Source: Variovorax brevis
GTDB taxonomy: Bacteria; Pseudomonadota; Gammaproteobacteria; Burkholderiales; Burkholderiaceae_C
Direction: 5' to 3'
Length of the DNA: 64,000 bases
NCBI RefSeq assembly: GCF_030317105.1
Contig: NZ_JASZYG010000020.1
Coordinates: forward strand, 1 to 64,000
Position numbers and translations under genes: made by a program. The notes beneath the pieces were generated by a model. That model did not search any database. It was not told the DNA's origin and saw only the letters and a program-made list of their open reading frames with translations. Shown here in pieces: positions 51,947-61,290 of the stretch (within the stretch, counting starts at the first letter, position 1; each line of letters begins with the position of its first letter).

Positions 51947-53595
51947 TGCAGATGGCTTCCCGCACGGATGACGAAGCCCTGCCGCGACGCGAGGCGAACT
52001 ACGTTCCGCTTTCGCCGCTGAGCTTCCTGGAGCGCGCCGCCAAGGTCTACCCCCACAAGGTGGCGGTGGTGCACGGCGACTGGCGCATCACCTATGCCGA
52101 GCTGTACCGGCGTTGCAAGTGCTTTGCGTCAGCCTTGACCCAGGCCGGCGTCGGGCCCGGCGACACGGTGGCGATCATGGCGCCCAACGTGCCCGCGCTG
52201 CTCGAGGCGCACTACGGCGTGCCGATGGCGGGCGGCATCCTCAACACCATCAACACGCGCCTGGACGGGCCGGCCATCGGCTTCGGCCTGAAGCACAGCA
52301 AGGCCAAGGTGCTGATCGCCGACCGCGACTACGCCAAGCCGATGCGCGAGGCGCTCCAGGGCCTCGATTCGCCGCCGCTCGTGATCGACATCGTGGACAC
52401 CGCAACGGGCAAGGACGGCCATCCGGATTCGATGGCCGTGGGCAAGCTCGACTACGAGGCCTTCCTTCGGCAAGGCGACCCGGATTTCGCGTGGCAGCTG
52501 CCGCAGGACGAGTGGGATTCCATCGCGCTCAACTACACCTCGGGCACGACGGGCGACCCGAAAGGCGTGCTCTACCACCATCGCGGCGCCTACCTGAACG
52601 CCATGGGCAATGCGCTGGCCTTCGGCCTGACGCCCGACACGGCCTACCTCTGGACGCTGCCGATGTTCCACTGCAACGGCTGGACCTACACCTGGGCCGT
52701 GACGCTGGTGGGCGGAACGCACGTGTGCCTGCGAACGGTCGACCCTGCGCAGATCTTCAGCCTGATCGGCAGCGAGCGCATCACGCACCTGTGCGCGGCG
52801 CCGATCGTGCTCAACATGCTGCTGCACTCCCCGGCCTTGCCCCAAGACCCCTACGCCCACCGCGTGGAAGTCGCGACCGGCGGCGCGGCGCCGCCCAGCG
52901 CGGTGATCGAGGCCATGGAGCGCATCGGCTTCAAGATCACGCACCTCTACGGCCTGACCGAAACCTACGGCCCCGCCACGCTGTGCGCGTGGCAGCACGA
53001 CTGGGACGACCTCGACCTCACGGCGCGCGCCGGCAAGATGGCGCGCCAGGGCGTCGCCATGCCGACGCAGCAGGAGATCGCCGTGCTCGACATCGACACC
53101 GGTGCCCGTGCGCCGGCCGATGGCAAGACCGTCGGCGAGATTGCGATCCGCGGCAACACCGTGATGAAGGGCTACCTCCACAACCCGGCCGCGACCGAAG
53201 AGGCGTTCAAGGGCGGCTGGTTCCGCTCCGGCGACCTGGCGGTGATGCATCCCGACGGCTACCTCGAGATCAAGGACCGGTTGAAGGACATCATCATTTC
53301 GGGCGGCGAGAACATCTCGACGCTGGAAGTCGAGGAAGTGCTCTACCGCCATCCCAAGGTCATGGATGCAGCCGTGGTCGCCAAGCCGGACGAGAAATGG
53401 GGCGAGACGCCGTGCGCCTTCGTCACGCTGCGCGCCGGCGCTGGCGAGGTGAGTGCCGAGGAAATCATCAAGTGGTGCCGCGCCAGCCTGGCCGGCTTCA
53501 AGTGTCCGAAGAACGTGGTGTTCGGTGAATTGCCGAAGACTGCCACGGGCAAGGTTCAGAAGAACGTGCTGCGCGAACGCGCTGCGCAGCTTTGA
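51946..53595 (+). CDS. Acyl-CoA synthetase (AMP-forming)
   Basis: 549 residues with the AMP-binding signature YTSGTTGDPKG, the motif LYGLTETYGP, GWFRSGDLAV and the C-terminal KTATGKVQK with the catalytic Lys. It forms acyl-CoA from a free acid and ATP. The type with GGILNTINTRLD resembles medium-chain/short-chain fatty-acid synthetases. In this operon it could play the LvaE-like role, activating a hydroxy or keto acid. The ATG overlaps the CMD stop; a second ATG 6 bp later is also possible. Confidence 0.9.
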   Translation: MQMASRTDDEALPRREANYVPLSPLSFLERAAKVYPHKVAVVHGDWRITYAELYRRCKCFASALTQAGVGPGDTVAIMAPNVPALLEAHYGVPMAGGILNTINTRLDGPAIGFGLKHSKAKVLIADRDYAKPMREALQGLDSPPLVIDIVDTATGKDGHPDSMAVGKLDYEAFLRQGDPDFAWQLPQDEWDSIALNYTSGTTGDPKGVLYHHRGAYLNAMGNALAFGLTPDTAYLWTLPMFHCNGWTYTWAVTLVGGTHVCLRTVDPAQIFSLIGSERITHLCAAPIVLNMLLHSPALPQDPYAHRVEVATGGAAPPSAVIEAMERIGFKITHLYGLTETYGPATLCAWQHDWDDLDLTARAGKMARQGVAMPTQQEIAVLDIDTGARAPADGKTVGEIAIRGNTVMKGYLHNPAATEEAFKGGWFRSGDLAVMHPDGYLEIKDRLKDIIISGGENISTLEVEEVLYRHPKVMDAAVVAKPDEKWGETPCAFVTLRAGAGEVSAEEIIKWCRASLAGFKCPKNVVFGELPKTATGKVQKNVLRERAAQL

Positions 53596-53603
53596 GGATT
53601 GAC

Positions 53604-54386
53604 ATGGCAGACAAGATCGAAAGCATGTTCCGCGTCGACGGCCAGCGCGCGCTGGTGACGGGCGCGTCGAGCGGACTCGGGCGGCGCTTTGCGCTCACGC
53701 TGGCCAGGGCGGGCGCTGAGCTCATCGTGGTCGCACGGCGGGCCGACAAGCTCGGCGCCCTGGTGGAGGAAGTGCAGTCGCTCGGCGGCAAATGCCTGGC
53801 GCTGAGCCTGGACGTGACCAGCGGGGCGAGCATCGCGGCCTGCTTCGACGAAATCGAGCGCTCGGCCGGCGGGGCCGCCGACATCGTGGTCAACAACGCG
53901 GGCGTCACCGTCACCAAGTCGCTGCTGCAACACACCGAGGAAGACTGGGACGCGGTCGTTGGCACCAACCTCAAGGGCGGCTGGATGGTGGCGCAGGAAG
54001 CGGCGCGCCGCATGGTCGCGGCGAAGAAGGGCGGCAGCATCATCAACATCGCGTCCATCCTGGGTGAACGGGTGGCGGGTGGCGTGGCGCCCTATGCCAT
54101 CTCCAAGGCCGGCATCGTGCAGGCGACCAAGGCGATGGCGCTCGAACTCGCGCGCTACGACATCCGCGTGAACGCGATCCTTCCTGGCTACGTGGTCACG
54201 GACCTGAACCGCGACTTCCTGCAGAGCGATGCGGGAGAGAAGCTGCGCGCGCGCATCCCCACGCGCCGCTTCGGCCAGCTGGAAAACCTCGACGGGCCGC
54301 TGCTGCTGCTCTCAAGCCCGGCCGGCGCGCACATGACCGGCGCCGTGCTCGCGGTCGATGGCGGCCATCTGGTCAGCTCGCTCTGA
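53604..54386 (+). CDS. Short-chain dehydrogenase/reductase
   Basis: 260 residues with TGASSGLGRR, VNNAGVT, Ser in NIASILGERVAGG and the Tyr-x-x-x-Lys of PYAISKAG. It could oxidise or reduce a keto/hydroxyacyl-CoA (a PhaB- or LvaD-like step). It lies 8 bp after the synthetase and 22 bp before phaE. The exact substrate is not visible from sequence. Confidence 0.86.
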   Translation: MADKIESMFRVDGQRALVTGASSGLGRRFALTLARAGAELIVVARRADKLGALVEEVQSLGGKCLALSLDVTSGASIAACFDEIERSAGGAADIVVNNAGVTVTKSLLQHTEEDWDAVVGTNLKGGWMVAQEAARRMVAAKKGGSIINIASILGERVAGGVAPYAISKAGIVQATKAMALELARYDIRVNAILPGYVVTDLNRDFLQSDAGEKLRARIPTRRFGQLENLDGPLLLLSSPAGAHMTGAVLAVDGGHLVSSL

Positions 54387-54408
54387 ATACCGAACAAGGA
54401 AATCATTC

Positions 54409-55446
54409 ATGCCTGTCGACAAGGACAACGAGCCGCGCAACGAATCCGGCGAGCTCTTCGGATGGTGGCGCGACCAGATCGCGAACCTGGCTGGCGTCGT
54501 GCCGCAAGCCGGATCTTCTTCAGCCGGCGACGGCAGAGGTGAATTGCCGTTCCCGGCCGGGCAGCTCGCGCAGGCCCTGCAACTCACGCAACAGTTGATC
54601 GGCCCGCTCTACCAGGGCTACGTCCAGGCGCTGCTGACCAACCCGAATGCGGGCGAGGCGTTCGTCTCGCTGCAGGACATGCTGCGCACGCAGATGCAAA
54701 GCGTCTCGGATGCGTTGGGTGCCGTGGCACCCGGCCTGGGTTCCGCGCAAACCATTCTCTCGGACGGCTGGGGCTTGATGACGGCGCCGATGAAGATGTT
54801 CGGCCAGGCGGTCGCGCCCCTGTCGCTCAACCTGGAGCGCGCCTATGGCGGCCTGGCCGATGCTTTCGGACTGGCGCCGTCGCGCGAACTGCAGGGCGCA
54901 GCGCGTGAGCTGGCGGCCGCCTCGCTCGGAAAGCAGCAGGCCCAGGCGCAATACATGAGCATCGTGGCCGCCGCGCTGGCCAAGGGAAACGAAGGCCTGC
55001 TGGCGGAGCTTCGGGCGATGGGCGATCGCGGTGAATCCGTGGACTCGCTGCTCAAGCTGGTGCGCCTATGGGCTCGCGCGCTCGACCAGTCGATGCACGC
55101 CGCCATGCAGGCACCCGAGGCGCTCGAAGCCTCGGCCAAGCTGGTGCGTGCAGGCTCCCGCGCGCGGCTGCAGAAGCAGCGCATGGTCGCCATCGCCAGC
55201 GAAGCGCTGAACATCCCCACACGCGCCGAAGTCGATGACGCCTACCGCGAGATCCAGGAATTGAAGCGGCAGATTCGCAAACTGCGCAAGCCCGCGCAGG
55301 CGGCGGCGCCGACTGTCAGCAGCAAGGCATCCAGCAGCATCGCGCTTGCCGCTCCGAAACCGACACCCAAACCCGCGGCCGTCAAGCGCACGCGATCACT
55401 CCCCGCCGCTGCAAAGCGCGCCAAGTCCACGAGGGTCAAGGCATGA
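54409..55446 (+). CDS. phaE: Class III PHA synthase subunit PhaE
   Basis: 345 residues, mainly helical, with a Pro/Ala/Lys-rich basic tail. The N-terminal WWRDQ segment, the central GLMTAPMKMFGQ stretch and the PTRAEVDDAYREIQELKRQIRKL block near the C-terminus match PhaE proteins, which have no catalytic residues but are needed for class III synthase activity. It overlaps the phaC gene by 4 bp (55443-55446), exactly as expected for a PhaE-PhaC pair. Confidence 0.85.
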   Translation: MPVDKDNEPRNESGELFGWWRDQIANLAGVVPQAGSSSAGDGRGELPFPAGQLAQALQLTQQLIGPLYQGYVQALLTNPNAGEAFVSLQDMLRTQMQSVSDALGAVAPGLGSAQTILSDGWGLMTAPMKMFGQAVAPLSLNLERAYGGLADAFGLAPSRELQGAARELAAASLGKQQAQAQYMSIVAAALAKGNEGLLAELRAMGDRGESVDSLLKLVRLWARALDQSMHAAMQAPEALEASAKLVRAGSRARLQKQRMVAIASEALNIPTRAEVDDAYREIQELKRQIRKLRKPAQAAAPTVSSKASSSIALAAPKPTPKPAAVKRTRSLPAAAKRAKSTRVKA

Positions 55447-56582
55447 CCGATACCAAAGCCGCCACCTTGCCGATCCGCATCACCCCCGAAGGCGTGATGC
55501 GCGAACTGCAACGCGTCTCTGAAAACCTCACGCGCGGCAGCCAGCGCCTGGCCGGCTACACCGAGGAGCAATTGGCCATTGCCACGACGCCGAAGGACGA
55601 GGTCTGGCGACAGGACACCGTGCGCCTGTACCGCTACCGGCCCACCGTCGACAAGCCGATGGGCGTGCCGATCCTGCTGGCCTATGCACTGGTCGGCCGC
55701 TACCAGATGATCGACCTGGAGCCCGAGCGCTCCTTCGTGCGCAAGCTGCTGGCCGAAGGGCTCGACGTCTACGTGATCGACTGGGGACATCCCACGCGCG
55801 CGCAGCGCTGGCTCACGATCGACGACTACGTGTCGGGCTACCTGGACGATTGCGTCGACGTGATCCGCGAGCGCCACGGCGTCGACCAGATCAACCTGCT
55901 GGGCGTGTGCCAGGGAGGCGTTTTCTGCACCTGCTACGCGGCGCTGTTTCCCCAGAAGATCAAGAACCTGGTCATCACGGTGACGCCGCTGGACTTCCAC
56001 GGCGACAAGGGCCTGCCGCCCGAGCCGGGTTCCGGCTACATGAACCTGTGGGCACGCGCGATGGCGCCCGAAGACATCGACATGATGGTCGATACGATGG
56101 GCGTGGCGCCGGGCGCGGCGGTCGGCTTCTCGTTCCTGATGATGAGCCCGGTGCTCAACATGACGAAGTACACGACCGAGCTTGTCGACATCCTGGACGA
56201 CGACGACAAGATGCTGGGCTTCCTGCACATGGAGCGCTGGATCGCGGACCGGCCGGACCACCCCGGCGAGGTCATGCGCCAATGGTTCAAGGACCTCTAC
56301 CAGGAGAACAAGCTCGTGAAAAACGAACTGATGCTGGGCGGCCGGCGCGTGGACCTGAACCAGATCCGCATGCCGGTGCTGAACGTCTATGCGCAGGGCG
56401 ACGTGGTCGTTCCGACCTGCTGCTCCGCCGACATGGGCGACAAGTTCGGCACCGACGACTACAGCGAACTGTCGGTGCCCGGCGGGCATATCGGCACCTT
56501 CGTGGGCGGCAAGGCGCAGAAGGTGCTGGCGCCTTCGATCTCGAAATGGCTCAAGGAGCGCAACAAGGGTTCTGCTGCATGA
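55443..56582 (+). CDS. phaC: Class III polyhydroxyalkanoate synthase subunit PhaC
   Basis: 379 residues, the short class III/IV size rather than the about 590 of class I. The lipase-like box GVCQGGVF carries the nucleophile Cys156; Asp320 (YAQGDVVVP) and His349 (VPGGHIG) complete the triad with the 29-residue spacing known in class III enzymes. It polymerises hydroxyacyl-CoA into polyester granules together with PhaE. It overlaps phaE upstream and the acyl-CoA dehydrogenase start downstream. Confidence 0.92.
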   Translation: MTDTKAATLPIRITPEGVMRELQRVSENLTRGSQRLAGYTEEQLAIATTPKDEVWRQDTVRLYRYRPTVDKPMGVPILLAYALVGRYQMIDLEPERSFVRKLLAEGLDVYVIDWGHPTRAQRWLTIDDYVSGYLDDCVDVIRERHGVDQINLLGVCQGGVFCTCYAALFPQKIKNLVITVTPLDFHGDKGLPPEPGSGYMNLWARAMAPEDIDMMVDTMGVAPGAAVGFSFLMMSPVLNMTKYTTELVDILDDDDKMLGFLHMERWIADRPDHPGEVMRQWFKDLYQENKLVKNELMLGGRRVDLNQIRMPVLNVYAQGDVVVPTCCSADMGDKFGTDDYSELSVPGGHIGTFVGGKAQKVLAPSISKWLKERNKGSAA

Positions 56583-57784
56583 GCGATTCCATCCACGCCC
56601 CTGTTCCATCCGAACGCAGCCAGCGCATCGCCCAGCGCGTCGAAGCTTTCGTTCGCGACGTCGTCATCCCTTTCGAGCGCGATCCGCGCTGTGGCGCGCA
56701 CGGCCCCAGCGAGGAACTGGTTCGCGAATTGCGCGGCAAGGCGCGCGAAGCGGGCGTGCTCACACCGCACATCCTCGATGGCGGCGATCACCTGTCGCAG
56801 CTTGAAACGGCGTACGTGCTGCGGTTCAGCGGCCTCTCGCCGCTGGGGCCGGTCGCCGTGAACACGGCAGCGCCCGACGAGGGCAACATGTTCCTGCTCG
56901 GCAAGGTCGCATCAAGCGGCCAGAAGGAGCGCTTCCTGTCGAAGCTGGTGAGCGGCGAGGCACGGTCCGCGTTCTTCATGACGGAGCCCGCGGATGAAGG
57001 CGGCGCAGGTTCGGACCCGTCGATGCTCCAGACCACCGCGGTGCGCGATGCGGGCGGCTGGCTCATCAACGGACGCAAGGCTTTCATCACCGGCGCCGTC
57101 GGGGCTTCCGTGGGCATCGTCATGGCGCGCACCAGCAAGGATGGCGAGAAGACGAGCGCGACCATGTTCCTGGTCGACCTGCCCCACCCCGCGATCCGCG
57201 TCGAACGCGTGCTCGACACCATCGACAGCTCGATGCCCGGCGGGCATTCGGTGGTGCTCATCGATGCGCTGCGGGTGGCCGATGACCAGGTGCTCGGGCA
57301 AGTGGACGAAGGCTTTCGCTATGCGCAGATCCGGCTGTCGCCCGCGCGCCTGTCGCATTGCATGCGCTGGCTGGGCGCTGCCATCCGCTCGCAGGAAATC
57401 GCCACCGGCTACGCCGTGCGGCGCAAGGCCTTCGGCAAGCTGCTCATCGACCACGAGGGCGTGGGCTTCATGCTGGCGCAGAACCTCATCGACCTGAAGC
57501 AGGCCGAACTGATGATCGACTGGTGCGCCTCGGTGCTGGACTCCGGCTCGCTGGGCACCACCGAAAGCTCCATGACGAAGGTCGCCGTGTCCGACCTGCT
57601 GTTCGGCATTGCCGACCGATGCGTGCAGGTGATGGGCGGCACCGGCGTGTCGCGCGACAGCGTCGTGGAGCAGGTGTTTCGCGAAGTTCGTGCATTCCGC
57701 ATCTACGACGGCCCGACCGAGGTCCACAAGTGGTCTCTCGCCAAGAAAATCAAGCGCGATGCGCTCGCAAAAGGAAACGGATGA
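56579..57784 (+). CDS. Acyl-CoA dehydrogenase family protein, ACAD10/11-like
   Basis: 401 residues with the FAD-domain motif FFMTEPADEGGAGSDP, INGRKAFITGA, the YAVRRKAFGKLL helix and the end motif RIYDGPTEVHKWSLAKK, which is typical of ACAD10/11-type enzymes. These act with an APH-type kinase to eliminate phosphate from 4-phosphoacyl-CoA (LvaC in levulinate catabolism). It overlaps phaC by 4 bp and the kinase gene by 4 bp. A plain 2,3-dehydrogenation role is the alternative. Confidence 0.86.
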   Translation: MSDSIHAPVPSERSQRIAQRVEAFVRDVVIPFERDPRCGAHGPSEELVRELRGKAREAGVLTPHILDGGDHLSQLETAYVLRFSGLSPLGPVAVNTAAPDEGNMFLLGKVASSGQKERFLSKLVSGEARSAFFMTEPADEGGAGSDPSMLQTTAVRDAGGWLINGRKAFITGAVGASVGIVMARTSKDGEKTSATMFLVDLPHPAIRVERVLDTIDSSMPGGHSVVLIDALRVADDQVLGQVDEGFRYAQIRLSPARLSHCMRWLGAAIRSQEIATGYAVRRKAFGKLLIDHEGVGFMLAQNLIDLKQAELMIDWCASVLDSGSLGTTESSMTKVAVSDLLFGIADRCVQVMGGTGVSRDSVVEQVFREVRAFRIYDGPTEVHKWSLAKKIKRDALAKGNG

Positions 57785-58842
57785 GCCAGAACCCCACCAC
57801 GCCCGCCACCCCTGCCACGCCTTCCCGACAGGAACTGACCGGCGAAGGCTTCGCGCAATGGATGCAAGCGAACGTCGAAGGCTTCGCGGGTCCGATCCAG
57901 GCGGAGCGCTTTGCCGGCGGCCAGTCGAACCCCACGTACAAGCTCACGACGCCCACGCGTTCCTATGTGCTGCGCCGCAAGCCCGAAGGCGTGCTGCTCA
58001 AGGGCGCGCACGCGGTGGAGCGCGAAGCCTGCGTCATCGGCGCGCTGCATGGCGCCGGGTTTCCGGTGCCGAGGATCTACGGCCTGTGCACGGATGACTC
58101 GGTGATCGGCAGCTGGTTCTACGTCATGGAAATGATGGAGGGACGCATCTTCTGGGACGCGACGCTGTCGATGATTCCCGCGGCGGAACGCGGCGCCTAC
58201 TTCGACGCGATGAATGCGACGCTGGCGCAACTGCATTGCGTCGACTACTCGTCCATCGGCCTCGACGACTTCGGTCGTTCCGGCGCCTATGTCGAGCGCC
58301 AGGTGCGGCGCTGGTCGAAGCAGTATTTCGACGACGAAGCCGCGGGCCGCAACGCGCACATGGACCTGCTGGTCGACTGGTTGCCGAAGAACATCCCGGC
58401 GGGCGATGAAACCTCGATCGTCCACGGCGACTACCGCATCGACAACCTGATGTTCCACCCCAGCGAGCCACGCGTCATCGCCGTGCTGGACTGGGAGCTG
58501 TCGACGCTGGGCCATCCGCTGGCCGACTTCGCCTATCACGCCATGATGTACCGCATGCCGCCGGACATCCTGGGCGGCATCATGGGTGTGGACCTGGCGG
58601 CTTCCGGCTTGCCGGATGAAGCGGCGTACGTGCAGGCTTACTGCCAGCGCACCGGGCGCGAGGGTATCGGGGACCTGGACTTCTACGTGGCCTTCAACAT
58701 GTTCCGCTTCGCGGCGATCCTGCACGGCATCCGCGGCAGGGTATTGCGCGGCACCGCTGCCAGCGCCGAGGCCGTGGCGTTGTCGTCGAAGTACGAGCGC
58801 GTCGCCGAACTGGCTTGGCAGCAGGCACAGAGGACGGCCTGA
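57781..58842 (+). CDS. APH-family kinase, ACAD10/11 N-domain-like (candidate 4-hydroxyacyl-CoA kinase)
   Basis: 353 residues of the aminoglycoside phosphotransferase fold, but close to the kinase part of ACAD10/11: FAGGQSNPTYKL, YVLRRKPEGVLL, HAVEREACVI and DDSVIGSWFYVMEMMEGRI. The catalytic loop VHGDYRIDN and the metal segment VLDWE are intact. In the levulinate pathway the related LvaA phosphorylates 4-hydroxyacyl-CoA. It is coupled to the dehydrogenase gene by a 4-bp overlap and ends the operon, 4 bp from the convergent AraC gene. Antibiotic resistance is unlikely from this similarity. Confidence 0.85.
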   Translation: MSQNPTTPATPATPSRQELTGEGFAQWMQANVEGFAGPIQAERFAGGQSNPTYKLTTPTRSYVLRRKPEGVLLKGAHAVEREACVIGALHGAGFPVPRIYGLCTDDSVIGSWFYVMEMMEGRIFWDATLSMIPAAERGAYFDAMNATLAQLHCVDYSSIGLDDFGRSGAYVERQVRRWSKQYFDDEAAGRNAHMDLLVDWLPKNIPAGDETSIVHGDYRIDNLMFHPSEPRVIAVLDWELSTLGHPLADFAYHAMMYRMPPDILGGIMGVDLAASGLPDEAAYVQAYCQRTGREGIGDLDFYVAFNMFRFAAILHGIRGRVLRGTAASAEAVALSSKYERVAELAWQQAQRTA

Positions 58843-58846
58843 GCCG

Positions 58847-59896
58847 CTATCGGGTCCGCGACAGGTCTTTCAAGGGGGCATCCGGGCGGCGGTAGGTTCC
58901 TGGCGTGCTTCCGGTCCAGGCTTTGAAGGCCCGCTGGAAGGCCGTGCTGTCGGTAAAGCCGAGTTCGGCCGCCAGGTCCGCGAGCGTTGCCTGGCCCGTG
59001 GACAGGCGAACGACCGCCATGTCGCGCCTGAGCTGATCCTTCAGGGCCTGGAAGGAAGTCCCTTCGGCCGCCAAGTGGCGTTGCAGCGCGCTCACCGACA
59101 TGTGCAGCCGTTCGGCCGCGGTTTCCAGGCGCGGCCATTCCGGACAAGTGCGTTGCAGCAGCGCGCGCACGCGCGCCGTGGCGGATTGCCCGGCCAGATG
59201 CGGACCGACCAGGTTGCCCGGCGTCGCGCGCAGGAAGGTCTGCAAGGCATGGACGTCGCGGCGCACCGGGCTGGCCATCGCGGCCGCGTCGAACCAGACG
59301 GCCGAACGCGCTTGCCCGAAAGACATGGGCGCCGGAAAGATCTCGGCATAGTCCGCAGCGTAGGAAGGCTGCGCGAAGCCGAAGTCGAAGCGCCGCGGCG
59401 CCAGCTTGCCGCCGTGCAGCCAGGCTGCGAGCCGCCAGAAGACCCGCAAGATCATCTCGTGGCAGAAGTCGTCGTGCGGCGTTCCGGTGTCGCTGAAGTC
59501 GAGCGCGAGGCCGCCCAGGGAAGCATCGGACACACAGGTCAAAGTCACGTCATCCTGAAGCAGCCCGAAAGCGTGCGAGACGCGGCGCAGCGCCACTTCC
59601 ATCGACGGCGCGCCGAGGGTCGAACGCGCCATCAACACGAAGCTGCCCCGGCGCAGGGGCCGCGACAGGTGGCCCAGGCATTCGTCCTGCAAGTTCTGCT
59701 TCACGGCGCTGAACAAGACCACGTACTGCTGGGCCGTCACACGCGAGGCGTCCTGTTCCAGCAGCGCCGGATCGATGCCCGCCAAGCCCAGCATTTCGTC
59801 GGTCCACGCGGGCGTCGCGACACCGCGCCTGCGGGCGCCCGCCAGCATGCCGTGCACGGCGGAGATCGGGACGGTGAACAGGGGCCGCATCGTCAT
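58847..59896 (-). CDS. AraC-family transcriptional regulator
   Basis: 349 residues. The N-terminal part is of the arabinose-binding-like type found in OruR/ArgR-like AraC members (PISAVHGMLAGARRRG, SFVLMARSTLGAP). The C-terminal HTH pair includes LHMSVSALQRHLAAEGTSFQ and LGFTDSTAFQRAFKAWTGSTPGTYR. ATG 59896 or 59890 may be used. It is divergent from the thiolase operon at 60090 and convergent with the kinase gene, so the operon at 60090 is its likely target. Confidence 0.88.
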   Translation of the reverse strand: MTMRPLFTVPISAVHGMLAGARRRGVATPAWTDEMLGLAGIDPALLEQDASRVTAQQYVVLFSAVKQNLQDECLGHLSRPLRRGSFVLMARSTLGAPSMEVALRRVSHAFGLLQDDVTLTCVSDASLGGLALDFSDTGTPHDDFCHEMILRVFWRLAAWLHGGKLAPRRFDFGFAQPSYAADYAEIFPAPMSFGQARSAVWFDAAAMASPVRRDVHALQTFLRATPGNLVGPHLAGQSATARVRALLQRTCPEWPRLETAAERLHMSVSALQRHLAAEGTSFQALKDQLRRDMAVVRLSTGQATLADLAAELGFTDSTAFQRAFKAWTGSTPGTYRRPDAPLKDLSRTR

Positions 59897-59919
59897 GGCG
59901 CGAACGGGTGGAAATGCCG

Positions 59920-59936
59920 CGACAGCCGCGCTGTCG
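59920..59936. promoter_or_regulatory. 17-bp palindrome in the AraC/thiolase intergenic region
   Basis: CGACAGC-CGC-GCTGTCG is a perfect 7-bp inverted repeat 24 bp upstream of the AraC start and 154 bp upstream of the thiolase start. It could be an operator for autoregulation. AraC proteins usually prefer direct repeats, so another binder or a hairpin in the araC-like leader is possible. Confidence 0.35.
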
Positions 59937-60089
59937 AAAGAGGTCTTTTGTCAGTGAATCGACGCGAAGCATCATCGCCTGCGAAGGCCCCGATTATTAC
60001 GATTGCCCAGCCATGGACATCAACCGATGCCCGCAGCGGGACCGACGGGGTATCTCGTGCCGGGCATCACAGCACGAGGTAACACCGCG

Positions 60090-61274
60090 ATGAGTCGAGA
60101 CGTTTTTGTGACCGGGGTCGGCATGATCCCCTTTGCCAAGCCGGGCGCCCACGAGCCCTATCCGCAGATGGCCGCCAAGGCCACGCTCGCCGCCCTGGCG
60201 GATGCCGGCATCGGCTACGACCAGGTCCAGCAGGCCTACGTGGGCTACGTGTACGGCGATTCGACCGCCGGCCAGCGTTCGCTCTACGAGGTCGGCCTGT
60301 CGGGCATTCCGATCGTCAACGTCAACAACAATTGCTCGACCGGTTCCACCGCGCTGTTCCTGGCGCGCCAGGCCGTGGCGAGCGGCGCGGCGGACTGCGT
60401 GCTGGCGCTCGGCTTCGAGCACATGAGCCCGGGTGCGCTGGGCGCCCAGTTCACCGACCGGCCCTCGCCCTTCGACCGTTTCGACCAGGCCACCGAGCAG
60501 CTGGTCGGCCATGGCGAGATCCCGCTCGCGTTGCGCTACTTCGGCGGCGCCGGGCTGGCGCACATGAACGAGTACGGCACGCAGCTCTCCACCTTCGCCA
60601 AGATCCGCGCCAAGGCGAGCCGCCATGCCGCGAACAACCCGCTCGCGCTGTTTCGCACGCCGGTCACCGAAGAACAGGTGCTGGCCGCCCCCGTGATGTG
60701 GGCCGGCGTGATGACGCGCCTGATGGCCTGCCCGCCCACCTGCGGCGCAGCCGCCGCCATCGTCTGCTCCGAAGCCTTCGCCCGGAAGCATGGCCTGGAC
60801 CGCAGCGTGCGCGTCAAGGCGCAGGCCATGACGACCGACGGCCCGGCGACTTTCGAGGCGCGTGACATGCGCGAGGTCGTGGGCTTCAGCATGGCGCGCG
60901 CCGCGGCGCAGAAGGTCTACGCCGACGCCGGCGTGGGCCCGGACGACATCGACGTGGTGGAGCTGCACGACTGCTTCGCCCACAACGAACTGATCAGCTA
61001 CGAGGCGCTGGGGCTGTGCCCGCAGGGCGGCGCGGAGAAGTTCGTCTGCGACGGCGACAACACCTACGGCGGCAAGGTCGTGACCAACCCGTCGGGCGGC
61101 CTGCTCTCCAAGGGCCATCCCCTCGGCGCGACCGGCCTGGCCCAGTGCACCGAGCTGGTCCAGCAACTGCGCGGCACGGCCGACCAGCGCCAAGTCGAGG
61201 GCGCGCGCCTGGCGCTGCAACACAACCTGGGCCTGGGCGGCGCCTGCGTCGTCACGCTCTACGAACGCGTTTGA
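60090..61274 (+). CDS. SCP2-type thiolase/lipid-transfer-like protein
   Basis: 394 residues with Cys82 in NNNCSTGST, the ELHDCFAHNE segment, the His of SKGHPLGATG and a C-terminal LGLGGACVV. It resembles the SCPx thiolases used for branched or complex acyl-CoA. GAGGT lies 9 bases before ATG 60090, which is preferred to the frame opening at 60003. First gene of the operon divergent from the AraC gene; two hydratase halves, an SDR and a dehydrogenase follow. Confidence 0.87.
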   Translation: MSRDVFVTGVGMIPFAKPGAHEPYPQMAAKATLAALADAGIGYDQVQQAYVGYVYGDSTAGQRSLYEVGLSGIPIVNVNNNCSTGSTALFLARQAVASGAADCVLALGFEHMSPGALGAQFTDRPSPFDRFDQATEQLVGHGEIPLALRYFGGAGLAHMNEYGTQLSTFAKIRAKASRHAANNPLALFRTPVTEEQVLAAPVMWAGVMTRLMACPPTCGAAAAIVCSEAFARKHGLDRSVRVKAQAMTTDGPATFEARDMREVVGFSMARAAAQKVYADAGVGPDDIDVVELHDCFAHNELISYEALGLCPQGGAEKFVCDGDNTYGGKVVTNPSGGLLSKGHPLGATGLAQCTELVQQLRGTADQRQVEGARLALQHNLGLGGACVVTLYERV

Positions 61275-61290
61275 AGAAGGACATCGGACC

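Noticed and set aside
57781..58842. APH-fold kinase considered as an aminoglycoside resistance gene
   Set aside because: The sequence matches the kinase part of ACAD10/11 and sits in a CoA operon; resistance is not supported.
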